Assembly (NCBI RefSeq): GCF_000378205.1
Contig: NZ_KB899414.1
Span: 1-64,000, forward strand
From: Sediminispirochaeta bajacaliforniensis DSM 16054
Lineage (GTDB): Bacteria; Spirochaetota; Spirochaetia; DSM-16054; Sediminispirochaetaceae
Direction: 5' to 3'
Length of the DNA stretch: 64,000 nucleotides
Below are positions 18,372 to 26,585 of the stretch, piece after piece. How positions within the stretch are numbered: the stretch's first letter is position 1; each line of letters opens with the position of its first letter. Both the position numbers and the translations under genes were made by a program. The notes beneath the pieces were generated by a model, which worked only from the letters and a program-made list of their open reading frames with translations, was not told where the DNA came from and did not search any database.

Positions 18372-19103
18372 ATGAATAACCCACAGCTGTCCGCTATTGC
18401 TTCGGTGAAAAAGCATTTCATACCGTCTCTGCAGCAGATTTTTAAGGAAAGCCTCCTATCGGTAATGCTGTATGGCAGTGCGGCCGGCACAGAATACAAT
18501 CCGGGAACATCGGATATCAACCTCATGGCTTTGATCGAGGCACCAGCGCCCCGAAATATTATAGAGCTGGGCAGGCAGCAGTCACGCTATATACGAAAAC
18601 AGAGGATCAGCCTCCAGATCCAAACCGTAGAGGAATTTCTCAACGCCGCGGATGTCTTTCCCATGGAATATCTCGACCTCATAGCCCGACGGCAGCTCCT
18701 CTTCGGCAAGGACTACGCCGAAACAATTACTGTAGACAAACGGCATTTGCGCCATCAGGTGGAAGAGCGGCTGCGGGGAAGTATCAATGCCATACGACAG
18801 GCGATTCTTGCCTCAAAGGGATCCCCGCGCAGACTAAAATCGGTTCTGATAGAGTGGTTCGGGGCCCAAACCGCGCTGCTTCGGGGTTTGCTGCGGCTCA
18901 AGGAAGCAGCTCATATTCCGTTTGGGGCGGATGCGCTTGCCGGGGATGTGGCGGAGGCATACGGTATCGACGGAACCCCATTCGCCGAACTCTCGGCCCT
19001 TCGCGATGGGGAACACAAGACAGCCACGGCGACAGAAACGGCCGAGGCTATCCTGGTAGCCCTCACTCAACTTTCCGGTATCGTCGATAAGTTGGAGGCA
19101 TAA
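18372..19103 (+). CDS. Nucleotidyltransferase-fold protein
   Basis: The 243-residue protein begins with a helical segment and then LYGSAAGTEYNPGTSDINLM at 33-52, the pol-beta/MNT nucleotidyltransferase signature (Gly-Ser, then Asp-x-Asp). The second metal-binding Asp is replaced by Asn50, so nucleotidyl transfer may be weak or lost. The rest is helical and ends in an Ala/Thr-rich segment, with no recognised partner domain. GGAGG sits four bases before the ATG. It ends four bases before the TPM gene, so the cluster may be one operon. The function is not known. Confidence 0.8.
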   Translation: MNNPQLSAIASVKKHFIPSLQQIFKESLLSVMLYGSAAGTEYNPGTSDINLMALIEAPAPRNIIELGRQQSRYIRKQRISLQIQTVEEFLNAADVFPMEYLDLIARRQLLFGKDYAETITVDKRHLRHQVEERLRGSINAIRQAILASKGSPRRLKSVLIEWFGAQTALLRGLLRLKEAAHIPFGADALAGDVAEAYGIDGTPFAELSALRDGEHKTATATETAEAILVALTQLSGIVDKLEA

Positions 19104-19107
19104 ATAC

Positions 19108-19908
19108 ATGGCAGCAGTAAAACGCGACCGGAATATTCATCTGCTTCTTTGTATCATCTTCCTTCTCTTTGCTTCGGCAGCTGCTTTTTCACAGAAGCTT
19201 CCCGATCCGGTGGGAACGGTAAACGACTTTGCCGGAATCATTGCCGATTCCGATAAACGGGAAATCGAACAGGTCGCCGCATCGGTCAAACAAGCAACTG
19301 GAGCAGAAATCGCCGTTGCAACGGTACAGTCATACGCTCCCTATGGATCCATCGAAGAGTATTCCGTTGCTTTGGCACAGAAATGGGGCATTGGGGCAAA
19401 GAAAGAAGATAACGGCGTTCTCCTTATCCTGGCCATGCAGGAACGAAAATTGAGAATCGAGGTCGGTTACGGCCTTGAAGGAGCTCTTCCCGACGGTCTT
19501 GTGGGGGAGATAATGGATACCTCCATGGTGCCCTATTTCCAGAAAGGGGACTACGGAGAAGGTTTTGTAAGAGCGGTCAACGGCATAGCGGGCATTATTG
19601 CCGACGAATACGGTGTAAGCCTTTCACAAGTTGATATGCACGAAAGCAGCCGCTACGATTACGGAAGGGAGAACGGCGGCAGTTCCATGGCGGAACTCTT
19701 CAAGGTACTTTTTGTCCTTTTTATCATTTTTAGCGGCGGCGGACGATTCCTCTGGCCGCTGCTGTTCTTTGGCGGCGGCGGGCATCGTCACTATAGGGGA
19801 GGCTTCGGAAGCGGAGGATTCGGTTCCGGAGGATTCGGAGGCGGAGGTGGTTTTTCCGGTTTCGGAGGCGGAAGCTTCGGAGGCGGAGGAGCCAGCCGAG
19901 GATTTTAA
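19108..19908 (+). CDS. TPM-domain protein (YgcG family) with glycine-rich C-terminus
   Basis: A 266-residue envelope protein. A Sec signal sequence covers about residues 10-30, ending at AAAFS. The TPM domain (about 35-170) starts with VNDFAGIIADSDK and contains the GVLLILAMQERKLRIEVGYGLEG block seen in the family. One membrane segment lies at about 195-215, followed by a tail of GGFGSGG-type repeats that is typical of YgcG relatives. TPM proteins are often encoded beside LemA and are thought to act in envelope or membrane quality control; their biochemical activity is disputed (acid phosphatase reported for plant members). It lies four bases after the preceding gene and 29 bases before lemA. 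Confidence 0.9.
   Translation: MAAVKRDRNIHLLLCIIFLLFASAAAFSQKLPDPVGTVNDFAGIIADSDKREIEQVAASVKQATGAEIAVATVQSYAPYGSIEEYSVALAQKWGIGAKKEDNGVLLILAMQERKLRIEVGYGLEGALPDGLVGEIMDTSMVPYFQKGDYGEGFVRAVNGIAGIIADEYGVSLSQVDMHESSRYDYGRENGGSSMAELFKVLFVLFIIFSGGGRFLWPLLFFGGGGHRHYRGGFGSGGFGSGGFGGGGGFSGFGGGSFGGGGASRGF
19797..19893 (+). repeat. Glycine-codon micro-repeats in the TPM gene
   Basis: Tandem imperfect units of about 15 bases (GGA TTC GGA GGC GGA and variants) encode the Gly-Phe-Gly tail of the TPM protein. They are coding and typical of this protein family. Confidence 0.8.
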
Positions 19909-19937
19909 ACAGAAATTATGGATAAGGAGCAAACGAG

Positions 19938-20522
19938 ATGAGCGGAAGAAGCAGAGCAAGCATTATCATGGTTGTCGCGCTTATAGGTGTGCTGGTATTC
20001 GCTTTCGGATCCTGGTACATCGGGACTCGAAACAACCTGGTACAGCTTGAAGAGGGAATCGATGCGGCGTGGGCGGAAATCGACAATCAGTTACAGCGAC
20101 GAAGCGATTTGATTCCCAATCTGGTATCGACGGTAAAAGGCTATGCAAGCCATGAGGAAGGGGTGTTTACCAATATTGCGAACGCCAGGGCAAAGCTTGC
20201 GGGCGCTGGAAGCGTTACGGAAAAGGCCGAAGGATACAACGAGATGCAGGGAGCACTTTCCAGGCTACTGGTTGTGGCGGAAAACTACCCGGAACTAAAG
20301 GCCGATGGCAATTTCACCAGGCTTCAGGATGAACTGGCAGGAAGCGAAAATCGTCTGGCCGTGGCCAGAAAGCGTTACAACGACCAGGTAAAGCAGTTCA
20401 ACACCAAGATACGGATTTTTCCCGGATCTATCATCGCCGGTTCCATGGGTTTTGAAAAACGTGATTACTTCGAAATCGACGAGGCAGCAAGAACGGCACC
20501 GAAAGTCGATTTCGGAAACTAA
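19938..20522 (+). CDS. lemA: LemA family protein
   Basis: The 194-residue protein has an N-terminal transmembrane helix (about 9-28) and then a coiled, helical LemA domain. Family landmarks are the NNLV..EE segment, DAAWAEIDNQLQRRSDLIPNL, VKGYASHE, NFTRLQDEL..SENRLAVAR and FPGSIIAG near the end. The family is membrane-anchored with an unknown biochemical role and is usually encoded with a TPM protein, as here. AAGGAGC lies ten bases before the ATG. Confidence 0.95.
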   Translation: MSGRSRASIIMVVALIGVLVFAFGSWYIGTRNNLVQLEEGIDAAWAEIDNQLQRRSDLIPNLVSTVKGYASHEEGVFTNIANARAKLAGAGSVTEKAEGYNEMQGALSRLLVVAENYPELKADGNFTRLQDELAGSENRLAVARKRYNDQVKQFNTKIRIFPGSIIAGSMGFEKRDYFEIDEAARTAPKVDFGN

Positions 20523-20547
20523 AGAAACAGAGGCTAAGGAGAGCATA

Positions 20548-20823
20548 ATGGAGTGGAGAGCAAGTCACATTCTGGTAAAGGACCAAAATCTGGCTAAAGA
20601 ACTGGTAAAACGGGCAAAAAAAGGAGCGGATTTCGCTGCACTTGCCAGAGAGTACTCAACCTGCCCAAGCAAATCCAAGGGAGGAGATCTCGGCTGGTTC
20701 GGGAGCGGTAAGATGGTACCGGAATTCGAACGGGCCTGCTCAAATATGGGTGTCGGCAGCATCAGCGATGTGGTACGAACCCAGTTTGGATTTCATGTTA
20801 TCAAATTGACAGGAAGAAAGTAG
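20548..20823 (+). CDS. Small parvulin-type peptidyl-prolyl isomerase
   Basis: A 91-residue single-domain parvulin with no signal peptide, so it is cytoplasmic. RASHILVK at the N-terminus, FAALAREYSTCPSKSKGGDLGWFG in the middle and FGFHVIKLT at the end are the classic rotamase signature, and it matches E. coli PpiC (93 residues) in length. It catalyses cis-trans isomerisation of peptidyl-proline bonds. ATG 20548 is chosen because AAGGAGAG precedes it and the signature starts at residue 3. It follows lemA by 25 bases. Confidence 0.93.
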   Translation: MEWRASHILVKDQNLAKELVKRAKKGADFAALAREYSTCPSKSKGGDLGWFGSGKMVPEFERACSNMGVGSISDVVRTQFGFHVIKLTGRK

Positions 20824-20893
20824 CCTCCGGACATCCGGATCATGTGCTCACTTGATTTTTCCGTCGACCTGGAATAGACTCAGAAATAAGACG

Positions 20894-20923
20894 TTGAGTG
20901 TCGTATACTCTTTTTCCTATGAT
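20894..20923 (+). promoter_or_regulatory. Promoter of the first RRM gene
   Basis: TTGAGT (20894-20899) and TATGAT (20918-20923) are 18 bases apart. Transcription would begin near 20930 and leave an AU-rich leader of about 150 bases before the ATG, reminiscent of long cold-shock leaders, though no known element is recognised. Confidence 0.5.
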
Positions 20924-21082
20924 TGAATCGTTTTGCAATTGTAATGAGAGAGACAAGGAAGCATTTTTCTATCCTTTATCTTTTTTTTCAATTCCACTAC
21001 TCCTTCAACGTATGATCAAAGATTATCGATCTTTCCCGTTTATTTTTATTTTCCGGTAAGGACACCGGATCAAGGAGTTAGT

Positions 21083-21364
21083 ATGTCGAAGAAGATTTAT
21101 GTGGGAAATCTTAGCTATGAAGCACGAGAAGAGGATTTGGAATCAATGTTTTCACAATACGGTAGCGTCAGCAGTGCCCGTATCATAACCGACAGGGACA
21201 CGAACCGTTCCAAAGGCTTTGGTTTTGTTGAAATGGAAGACTCATCCGCAGCCGATGCTGCTATCTCCGCTCTAAATGGAACAGAGTGGAAGAACAGGGA
21301 GCTGAAAGTAAACGAAGCCAGGGATAGAAACGACAGACCTCAAAGAGGTGGTTACAGATATTAA
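21083..21364 (+). CDS. RRM RNA-binding protein
   Basis: A 93-residue single RNA-recognition-motif protein. RNP2 is KIYVGNL at 4-10 and RNP1 is KGFGFVEM near 44-51; the aromatic residues that stack on RNA bases are all present. A short basic, Arg/Gly-rich tail follows. Such small RRM proteins in bacteria bind single-stranded RNA and are often cold-induced. CAAGGAG lies before the ATG, at the end of a long leader. A paralogue is encoded at 54106-54372, and an intrinsic terminator follows this gene. Confidence 0.95.
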   Translation: MSKKIYVGNLSYEAREEDLESMFSQYGSVSSARIITDRDTNRSKGFGFVEMEDSSAADAAISALNGTEWKNRELKVNEARDRNDRPQRGGYRY

Positions 21365-21383
21365 ATCTGAGCCCCCATTAGGA

Positions 21384-21413
21384 AGCAGCCAGCCTACGGC
21401 TGCTTTATTTTTT
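21384..21413 (+). terminator. Intrinsic terminator after the RRM gene
   Basis: A 7-bp stem (AGCAGCC, 21384-21390, with GGCTGCT, 21398-21404) with a seven-base loop is followed by TTATTTTTT. Confidence 0.8.
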
Positions 21414-21430
21414 ACTACGGGAGGAACCTT

Positions 21431-21595
21431 TTGGCAAAAAATTTTTATTCCTACGAAAAACGGCAACAAGAACTAAAAAAGAAAAAGAAAAAACAGGAAA
21501 AGTTGGAAAAAAAGCGGGCAAAAAGCAAAAACAAAAACTCAGAAGAGGAGCCACAGGAGAATTCCTCTGATGCCGAAACGAACAATAACGATTAA
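21431..21595 (+). CDS. Small lysine-rich protein
   Basis: A 54-residue frame starting at TTG 21431, which has GGGAGGA five bases upstream. About a third of the residues are Lys, with Gln, Glu and Asn making up most of the rest; the last 20 residues are acidic. It is predicted to be a charged helix with no membrane segment. Two intrinsic terminators flank it, the downstream one 32 bases after the stop, so it seems to be a real small gene expressed by read-through from the RRM promoter or from its own weak promoter. I do not know its function. Confidence 0.6.
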   Translation: MAKNFYSYEKRQQELKKKKKKQEKLEKKRAKSKNKNSEEEPQENSSDAETNNND

Positions 21596-21626
21596 ACCTG
21601 CGCAACAAAGGCACAGATCAATTGGA

Positions 21627-21660
21627 CCCGCATCGGAAGAAGCCGAATGCGGGTTTTTTA
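21627..21660 (+). terminator. Intrinsic terminator after the lysine-rich ORF
   Basis: CCCGCAT (21627-21633) pairs with ATGCGGG (21647-21653), with an inner CGG/CCG extension, and is followed by six T. Confidence 0.85.
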
Positions 21661-21682
21661 TTGTGGCCTTACCCACCGTTTT

Positions 21683-24058
21683 TCATTCAGGTCGGTAAGG
21701 GGTCAAGGAATAAAGATATTCTCCCCGCTGAGAACCTTCGCGTAACAATTCAAGCTCCCGGTCAACGGAGGAAGATAACGGCAGCCATACACTTCCAAGC
21801 CCATTATAGGTAGTCACCAGAAATGGGGTCAGGAAAGGCAGTCGTAAAACTCGTTCCGGTATCGTATAATCTGCCAGTTCAATTGCTCCCTGGCGCCCTG
21901 AGAGTTCGGCTGCCCGTTTAACCGCCGCGTCCATCCCTCCGATTTCATCGACCAGGCCCCTCTCCTGCGCGGCCGAACCGCTCCAGACTCGCCCCTGGGC
22001 AATACGATCGACCTCTTCTTTCTTCATATTCCTACCTTCGGCAACGTTTTCGATAAAGTGGTCGTATCCGGACGCAATCATCGCTTTAATCTTTTCCCGT
22101 TCCTCCGCCAGTAAGGGCCGATAAGGAGATCCGAAATCGGCTTCGGGGGATTGTTTCACCGTTTCCACAGCGATCTTATGTTCCTCAAGCAGTCGTGAAA
22201 TATCCGGAGTCATCGCAACAACGCCAATTGAACCGGTCACCGTTTCAGGATAGGCAAAAACGGCATTGGCCCTGGCAGCAATATAATAGGCGCCGGAAGC
22301 CGCCATGCTGCCCATCGAAACGACAACTGGCTTGGCATTCTCTCCGGAAACGGTACGGGAAACCGCCCGGGCGATGGAGTCGGAGGCAAGCAGCCCCCCT
22401 CCTCCAGAATTGATTCTCAGTACGATAGCATCAATACTATCGTCTTCCCTGGCAAGGGCGATGGAACGGAGAGCGGTATCGGCCCCGACAGACTCTCCGG
22501 GAACCCCTTCTCCGCTGTGAATATTTCCGGTCAGATTGATGATGGCAATAGTAAGGGGACGAGGATCACTCCAATCGCGCCGGACCGGTTTTGCAGGAAG
22601 CTCATAGGTTTCGACAACATCCATCGCATCCTCTAGTTCATCCCGATACAGAAGCTTATCTACCAGTCCCGCATCCAGGGCCCTCGAAGCCCGAAGATAA
22701 GGCCCCCCGGCAAGGATCGTTCCCGCATCTCCGGCCAAACGATCTCCTCGGCCTTCCTGAAGGAGCTGCACAACGGCACGTTCCATGTCGGCAACCAAAA
22801 CCGTAAGCTCTTCCCGTTCAGGCTCCCGCATGCCCCCTTCGGTAAACGTATCGAAACCGCTTTTGTATGGATGACTTCTAAAATTCTCAAAATTGATGCC
22901 GTAGGTATCGAGAAAAGCCGCAAAATAGCTCCTCGTTACCGAGACGCCCTTTAGATCAACGCTTCCCTCGGGATGAAGGTATATCTCGGCACCGCAGGCA
23001 GCCGCAAGGAGATAGTCGTCGGTATCAGCGGTATCAAAGTAAAACATCACCTTTTTTCCCTTTTCCCGAAAGTGTTTCAAGGGAACAAGCAATTCCCGAG
23101 CCACAGATAGGGATGAAGCAGGGTGTTCGTTGACAAAGATAATCCCGTCGACGAGGGGATCATCCGCAAGCTCGTTCAGACGGCGAATGTGCTCGCGAAG
23201 CGTAATGGAATCATCGCCCAAAAGCCGGCGGCCAAATCGTACTACCGAGGGGACCTCACGAACAGGCCCGCCGAAACGATAGCGAACGATGGTATCGTTA
23301 TGTGCAAGTCTCGGTCGACTCAAGGCATCGGATGCGACCCTCACGAAGAGACTGCTCTCTTTCCCGGCAGCAAGAGGATCACCATCGGTATTCCGCATGG
23401 TTCCTCCCACCTGAGTACTATAGAGGGCCAGAGATGCTCCGAGACGTACCGTCTCCGACTCCAGATCGTAGGAAGCATACAGTTCGAGACCCTCGACCGG
23501 CTCACTTCGAAGGGAGAGCAGGGGGGCGGAAACACCGGAATCGTCAACGGTGAGATCAAATCCCAGGCCGAGAAACGATGCCGATCCCCCGAGAAGGGCC
23601 AGAGGGCGGAAAGCCACTCCTGCAGTGGCGGAAGAAGAGCCTGAAGAGGGGATATCCCACCGCAGGCCGAAACCGAATCCGTCGGAAGGACGCAGCAGAA
23701 AACCTCCGGTCCAGGAAGGGGCCGAAGAGCCAAAATCGGTTTCAAGAAGCGCTCCCATATAGGCATTGCGAAAAATAGGGAAGGCAAGATAGAACGCATG
23801 GCTCCACGAACATCCTTCCCAGGAAGGGATATATCCCAGATGCCGACCATTAACATAGAAAGCCCCATCGTCGAAGTCTCCATCCGAGTAGCCGGAAAGC
23901 TCCAGGGCGAAGCCGGAGGCCCCTCCCCAGGCAGGCAAAGCGGGGTTGACCAAGGGAGCCCGATACCCATTGCCGAGGGCAACCCCTCCTTCCGACGGAG
24001 CGGCAAAAAGGGATAAGGCAAAGCAAAGCAACAAACAAAGAATAAAAAAACGCTTCAT
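21683..24058 (-). CDS. sppA: SppA-type (S49) signal peptide peptidase with an extra N-terminal domain
   Basis: A 791-residue exported protease. Residues 1-20 are a Sec signal peptide. Residues about 25-260 are rich in Gly, Ser and aromatic residues in alternating pattern, resembling an outer-membrane beta-strand domain. The rest has the double-length SppA (67K) layout. The first S49 half holds the catalytic lysine (Lys399 in HPYKSGFD) and the second half the nucleophile (Ser588 in SMAASGAYY), as in E. coli SppA. SppA degrades cleaved signal peptides; the added domain suggests another location or substrate. ATG 24058 overlaps the upstream receptor's TGA as ATGA, so translation is coupled. Confidence 0.88.
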   Translation of the reverse strand: MKRFFILCLLLCFALSLFAAPSEGGVALGNGYRAPLVNPALPAWGGASGFALELSGYSDGDFDDGAFYVNGRHLGYIPSWEGCSWSHAFYLAFPIFRNAYMGALLETDFGSSAPSWTGGFLLRPSDGFGFGLRWDIPSSGSSSATAGVAFRPLALLGGSASFLGLGFDLTVDDSGVSAPLLSLRSEPVEGLELYASYDLESETVRLGASLALYSTQVGGTMRNTDGDPLAAGKESSLFVRVASDALSRPRLAHNDTIVRYRFGGPVREVPSVVRFGRRLLGDDSITLREHIRRLNELADDPLVDGIIFVNEHPASSLSVARELLVPLKHFREKGKKVMFYFDTADTDDYLLAAACGAEIYLHPEGSVDLKGVSVTRSYFAAFLDTYGINFENFRSHPYKSGFDTFTEGGMREPEREELTVLVADMERAVVQLLQEGRGDRLAGDAGTILAGGPYLRASRALDAGLVDKLLYRDELEDAMDVVETYELPAKPVRRDWSDPRPLTIAIINLTGNIHSGEGVPGESVGADTALRSIALAREDDSIDAIVLRINSGGGGLLASDSIARAVSRTVSGENAKPVVVSMGSMAASGAYYIAARANAVFAYPETVTGSIGVVAMTPDISRLLEEHKIAVETVKQSPEADFGSPYRPLLAEEREKIKAMIASGYDHFIENVAEGRNMKKEEVDRIAQGRVWSGSAAQERGLVDEIGGMDAAVKRAAELSGRQGAIELADYTIPERVLRLPFLTPFLVTTYNGLGSVWLPLSSSVDRELELLREGSQRGEYLYSLTPYRPE

Positions 24059-26250
24059 TTTTCCGTTCCTATGCAAGGCGTCTCATCAGCTTCCTCATCT
24101 TCCTTAAAAAGGAACTTTTCCATGGCCTCGTGGGCACCCTCGGCAGAACGAAGGTTCTCTTCCGCACTCTGTCCCGCACCTTTCACGACCGAATTTAGGT
24201 TCTGACTACTCTCATGAACCCGAACAATACTATCGCTGATTCCCCGACTATTCTCTTCGAGGGTATCGATCTCGTGTTTGATGGCCTCGGCACCGGAAGC
24301 TATCTCGCCGGCATCTTCCCTGATGGCGGTTGTCGACTCCTTCAGACCATCCAAAGCGACCTGAATCTCCTTACTGCTGACATCCTGCTCCTGCATTGAA
24401 GATTTTATCTCCGCCTCAATCCGTACCACCGTACGGATGAGCTCTCTAATGGAAGAGAAATTCGAACCGGCCTGACGCGCCGATCCGGTGATCTCCTGAA
24501 ATGCGGCGACAATTTCTCGGAGGCTCTGCTCCGTAGATCTGGACTGTTCGGAGGTGTCTTCCGCAAGTTTTCGAATTTCGTCGGCAACAACGGCAAATCC
24601 CTTTCCGGCTTCTCCTGCATGGGCGGCCTCTATGGCTGCATTCATCGAAAGAAGGTTGGTCTGGCCGGCTATGGCGGATATCAGCGTATTGGTTTCGAGA
24701 AGCTCCTCCGAACGTTCGTTGATTCCTTCGATCATGGCGATGACGGAAGCAAGCTGCTCCTCTCCCACCTGAGAGGTCTCCGAAAGCTGGTCGAAATGCG
24801 TACTGGAGGTTATGACCGAATTGCTGACCGACTCGATATTGGCAAGCATCTCCTCGATTGCAGAGGAAGATTGGAGAATAGCATTCGATTGATCTTGCAG
24901 TCGCTCACCCAATGTACGGATCCGTCCGGAAATAATCTTTACCGAAGAAGAGACCTCATTCAGTCCTCTTGTATTGTCGGACCCCTTCATAATGACCTCG
25001 GTAATGGCGTCGCCTATCAAAGAAAAGGCCTCGTCGGCAGCCTTCATATCCTCACTGAATGCTTCCGCCCTACCGCGCATAGAAACGGTAATATCGCGTA
25101 ACTTTCGAAAGCTGCAGTTCAACATGCTACTCAGCTCATTAAAATCATGTGCAAGCTTTCCGAACTCATCGGAACGATTGGTTTTTATGGATGAACGAAA
25201 ATCACCCGATGCGATGAGGCCGAAGTGCGAAGAGACTTCTTTGAGGGGTTTTACAATATGTCTCGAACTGGCCGCAACGGAAAAAGCGAGTAGAAATAGT
25301 GCCGCACATGCCATAAGAAGCATAACAAGGGCAATCCTTCGGGGAACCGCGTTGATGAGGCTTTGGGGAATCGAAACGATATAGGTCCAACCGGTATATT
25401 GTCCGGCGATCTCGATTGCACTGATCATCTGGCGAACCTGTTCCTTGCTGACTTTGTGCTCGGTTACCGTCTCTTCCGTCGTCCATTCTGCCACAGCCCG
25501 GGAAGCGGCACTTACTGTATCCGCAGAATGTATGTCGGAGAGATACCGGCCAATACTTTCAGAAAAGGAGTCCGCAACAATTAAACCGCTCTCGGAAGCG
25601 ATGGTCGTGAAACCACCGCTGAACTTCTCAATGGCATCGATCATCTCCCCGAGTCCCTTCAGAACAAGATCGCACCCGACAACCCCGAGAAATTGTCCTT
25701 TGGAATCAAGAAGCGGCAGAGACATTTTTGTCATATAGACAACGCCGTTCCCTCCCGCCTGCGCGACCTTGGGTTCCGACAGTACAAGCCCGCCGCGCTT
25801 TTTGGAAAGCTGGTAATAATCGGCCTTGTAGGCCTCACTTCCCGGGCTTTCCCGTGAGGACCTGATCTGTCCGGATACTCTATCCGCCGAGATGCCGGGA
25901 ATATCACCACATACTTCAGGTTCAAAAAGGGTCCAAACCGACGAGAGGTCCTCATGGTCCTTCACCATTCCGACCATGAGAGTTTCCATCCGGTCACCCA
26001 AAAAGACGTCATTGTCCTCCGATATGAGAGCTTCGCATAAAAAACGAAGTTGAGATAACAAGACATAACTTTTTTCCAGTTCCGCCTCAACAATTCTGGC
26101 GCCCTGATCCGCATACATTTTTGCTTCCTGGTCGGCATACGTATGCAGTGCGTCTTCCACCGTCAGACCAACGAAGAGGAAGGTCCCGGCAAACAGGAAC
26201 GCCCCTATGCCGAGAAAGGTCAACAAGAGACGACTTCGTAAGCTTTTCAT
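24055..26250 (-). CDS. Methyl-accepting chemotaxis protein
   Basis: A 731-residue chemoreceptor: first membrane helix at about 7-28, a Cache-type periplasmic sensing domain to about 295, a second helix near 297-320, a HAMP segment, and a long cytoplasmic coiled coil. The signalling tip reads [24 protein letters not shown], followed by [14 protein letters not shown]. No C-terminal CheR-tethering pentapeptide is seen. ATG 26250 is chosen because a -10 element lies six bases upstream and no Shine-Dalgarno site precedes any candidate, so the mRNA is probably leaderless. The ligand is unknown. sppA overlaps its stop. Confidence 0.95.
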   Translation of the reverse strand: MKSLRSRLLLTFLGIGAFLFAGTFLFVGLTVEDALHTYADQEAKMYADQGARIVEAELEKSYVLLSQLRFLCEALISEDNDVFLGDRMETLMVGMVKDHEDLSSVWTLFEPEVCGDIPGISADRVSGQIRSSRESPGSEAYKADYYQLSKKRGGLVLSEPKVAQAGGNGVVYMTKMSLPLLDSKGQFLGVVGCDLVLKGLGEMIDAIEKFSGGFTTIASESGLIVADSFSESIGRYLSDIHSADTVSAASRAVAEWTTEETVTEHKVSKEQVRQMISAIEIAGQYTGWTYIVSIPQSLINAVPRRIALVMLLMACAALFLLAFSVAASSRHIVKPLKEVSSHFGLIASGDFRSSIKTNRSDEFGKLAHDFNELSSMLNCSFRKLRDITVSMRGRAEAFSEDMKAADEAFSLIGDAITEVIMKGSDNTRGLNEVSSSVKIISGRIRTLGERLQDQSNAILQSSSAIEEMLANIESVSNSVITSSTHFDQLSETSQVGEEQLASVIAMIEGINERSEELLETNTLISAIAGQTNLLSMNAAIEAAHAGEAGKGFAVVADEIRKLAEDTSEQSRSTEQSLREIVAAFQEITGSARQAGSNFSSIRELIRTVVRIEAEIKSSMQEQDVSSKEIQVALDGLKESTTAIREDAGEIASGAEAIKHEIDTLEENSRGISDSIVRVHESSQNLNSVVKGAGQSAEENLRSAEGAHEAMEKFLFKEDEEADETPCIGTEK

Positions 26251-26256
26251 TGTATT

Positions 26257-26286
26257 ATTGTACGGTAGAAATCCCGTATGGTACAA
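26257..26286 (-). promoter_or_regulatory. Promoter of the first chemoreceptor gene, predicted leaderless
   Basis: TTGTAC (26281-26286) and TACAAT (26257-26262) on the minus strand, 18 bases apart. The -10 ends six bases before the ATG, so transcription should begin at the start codon itself. Confidence 0.5.
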
Positions 26287-26332
26287 CAGAGAAAGAAAAA
26301 GAAAACTCCTTCGACTTCTATAAAATAAAATC

Positions 26333-26361
26333 TTGCACCCCCTGATAATTCGGAGTATACT
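26333..26361 (+). promoter_or_regulatory. Strong promoter of a structured leader
   Basis: TTGCAC (26333-26338) and TATACT (26356-26361) are 17 bases apart. Transcription would begin near 26368, more than 200 bases before the next start codon. Confidence 0.75.
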
Positions 26362-26367
26362 GGGTAC

Positions 26368-26560
26368 GGATAAGTCGTACAGGGTCTTGTAATCCCCCTT
26401 GTATGGAAAGTCGGGTAACCTGCAGATGCAGGAGAACCACCTGATTTTACCGTGAATGCGAAAACCGACAATAGAATGAGCTCATCTGTTGACAGGATGT
26501 ACCTCGTGGCGCAATAGCTTTCGTCCTGGGTTTCTCTGTCTCCGTCGACTTGCATCTGAA
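26368..26560 (+). ncRNA. Candidate structured RNA or leader upstream of the radical-SAM gene
   Basis: The 190-base segment between the promoter and the following gene folds by eye around a closing stem: AAGTCG (26372-26377) with CGACTT (26546-26551), plus ACAG/CTGT inside. Inner helices are a GTCGG/CCGAC arm (26410-26414, 26465-26469) capped by the CCTGC-AGAT-GCAGG hairpin (26419-26432), and a 7-bp arm CAGGATG/CGTCCTG (26493-26499, 26522-26528). No terminator separates it from the gene, and its CCCCCTT could pair with the ribosome-binding site. It could be a 6S-like RNA, given its length and closing stem, or a riboswitch. I could not match it to a known class. Confidence 0.45.
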
Positions 26561-26585
26561 AAATAGATATGAAGGAAGGTATTTC

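Noticed and set aside
26368-26560. Firm assignment as 6S RNA, lysine or cobalamin riboswitch
   Set aside because: The consensus core elements of these classes could not be found by eye; only a generic structured-RNA call is supported.
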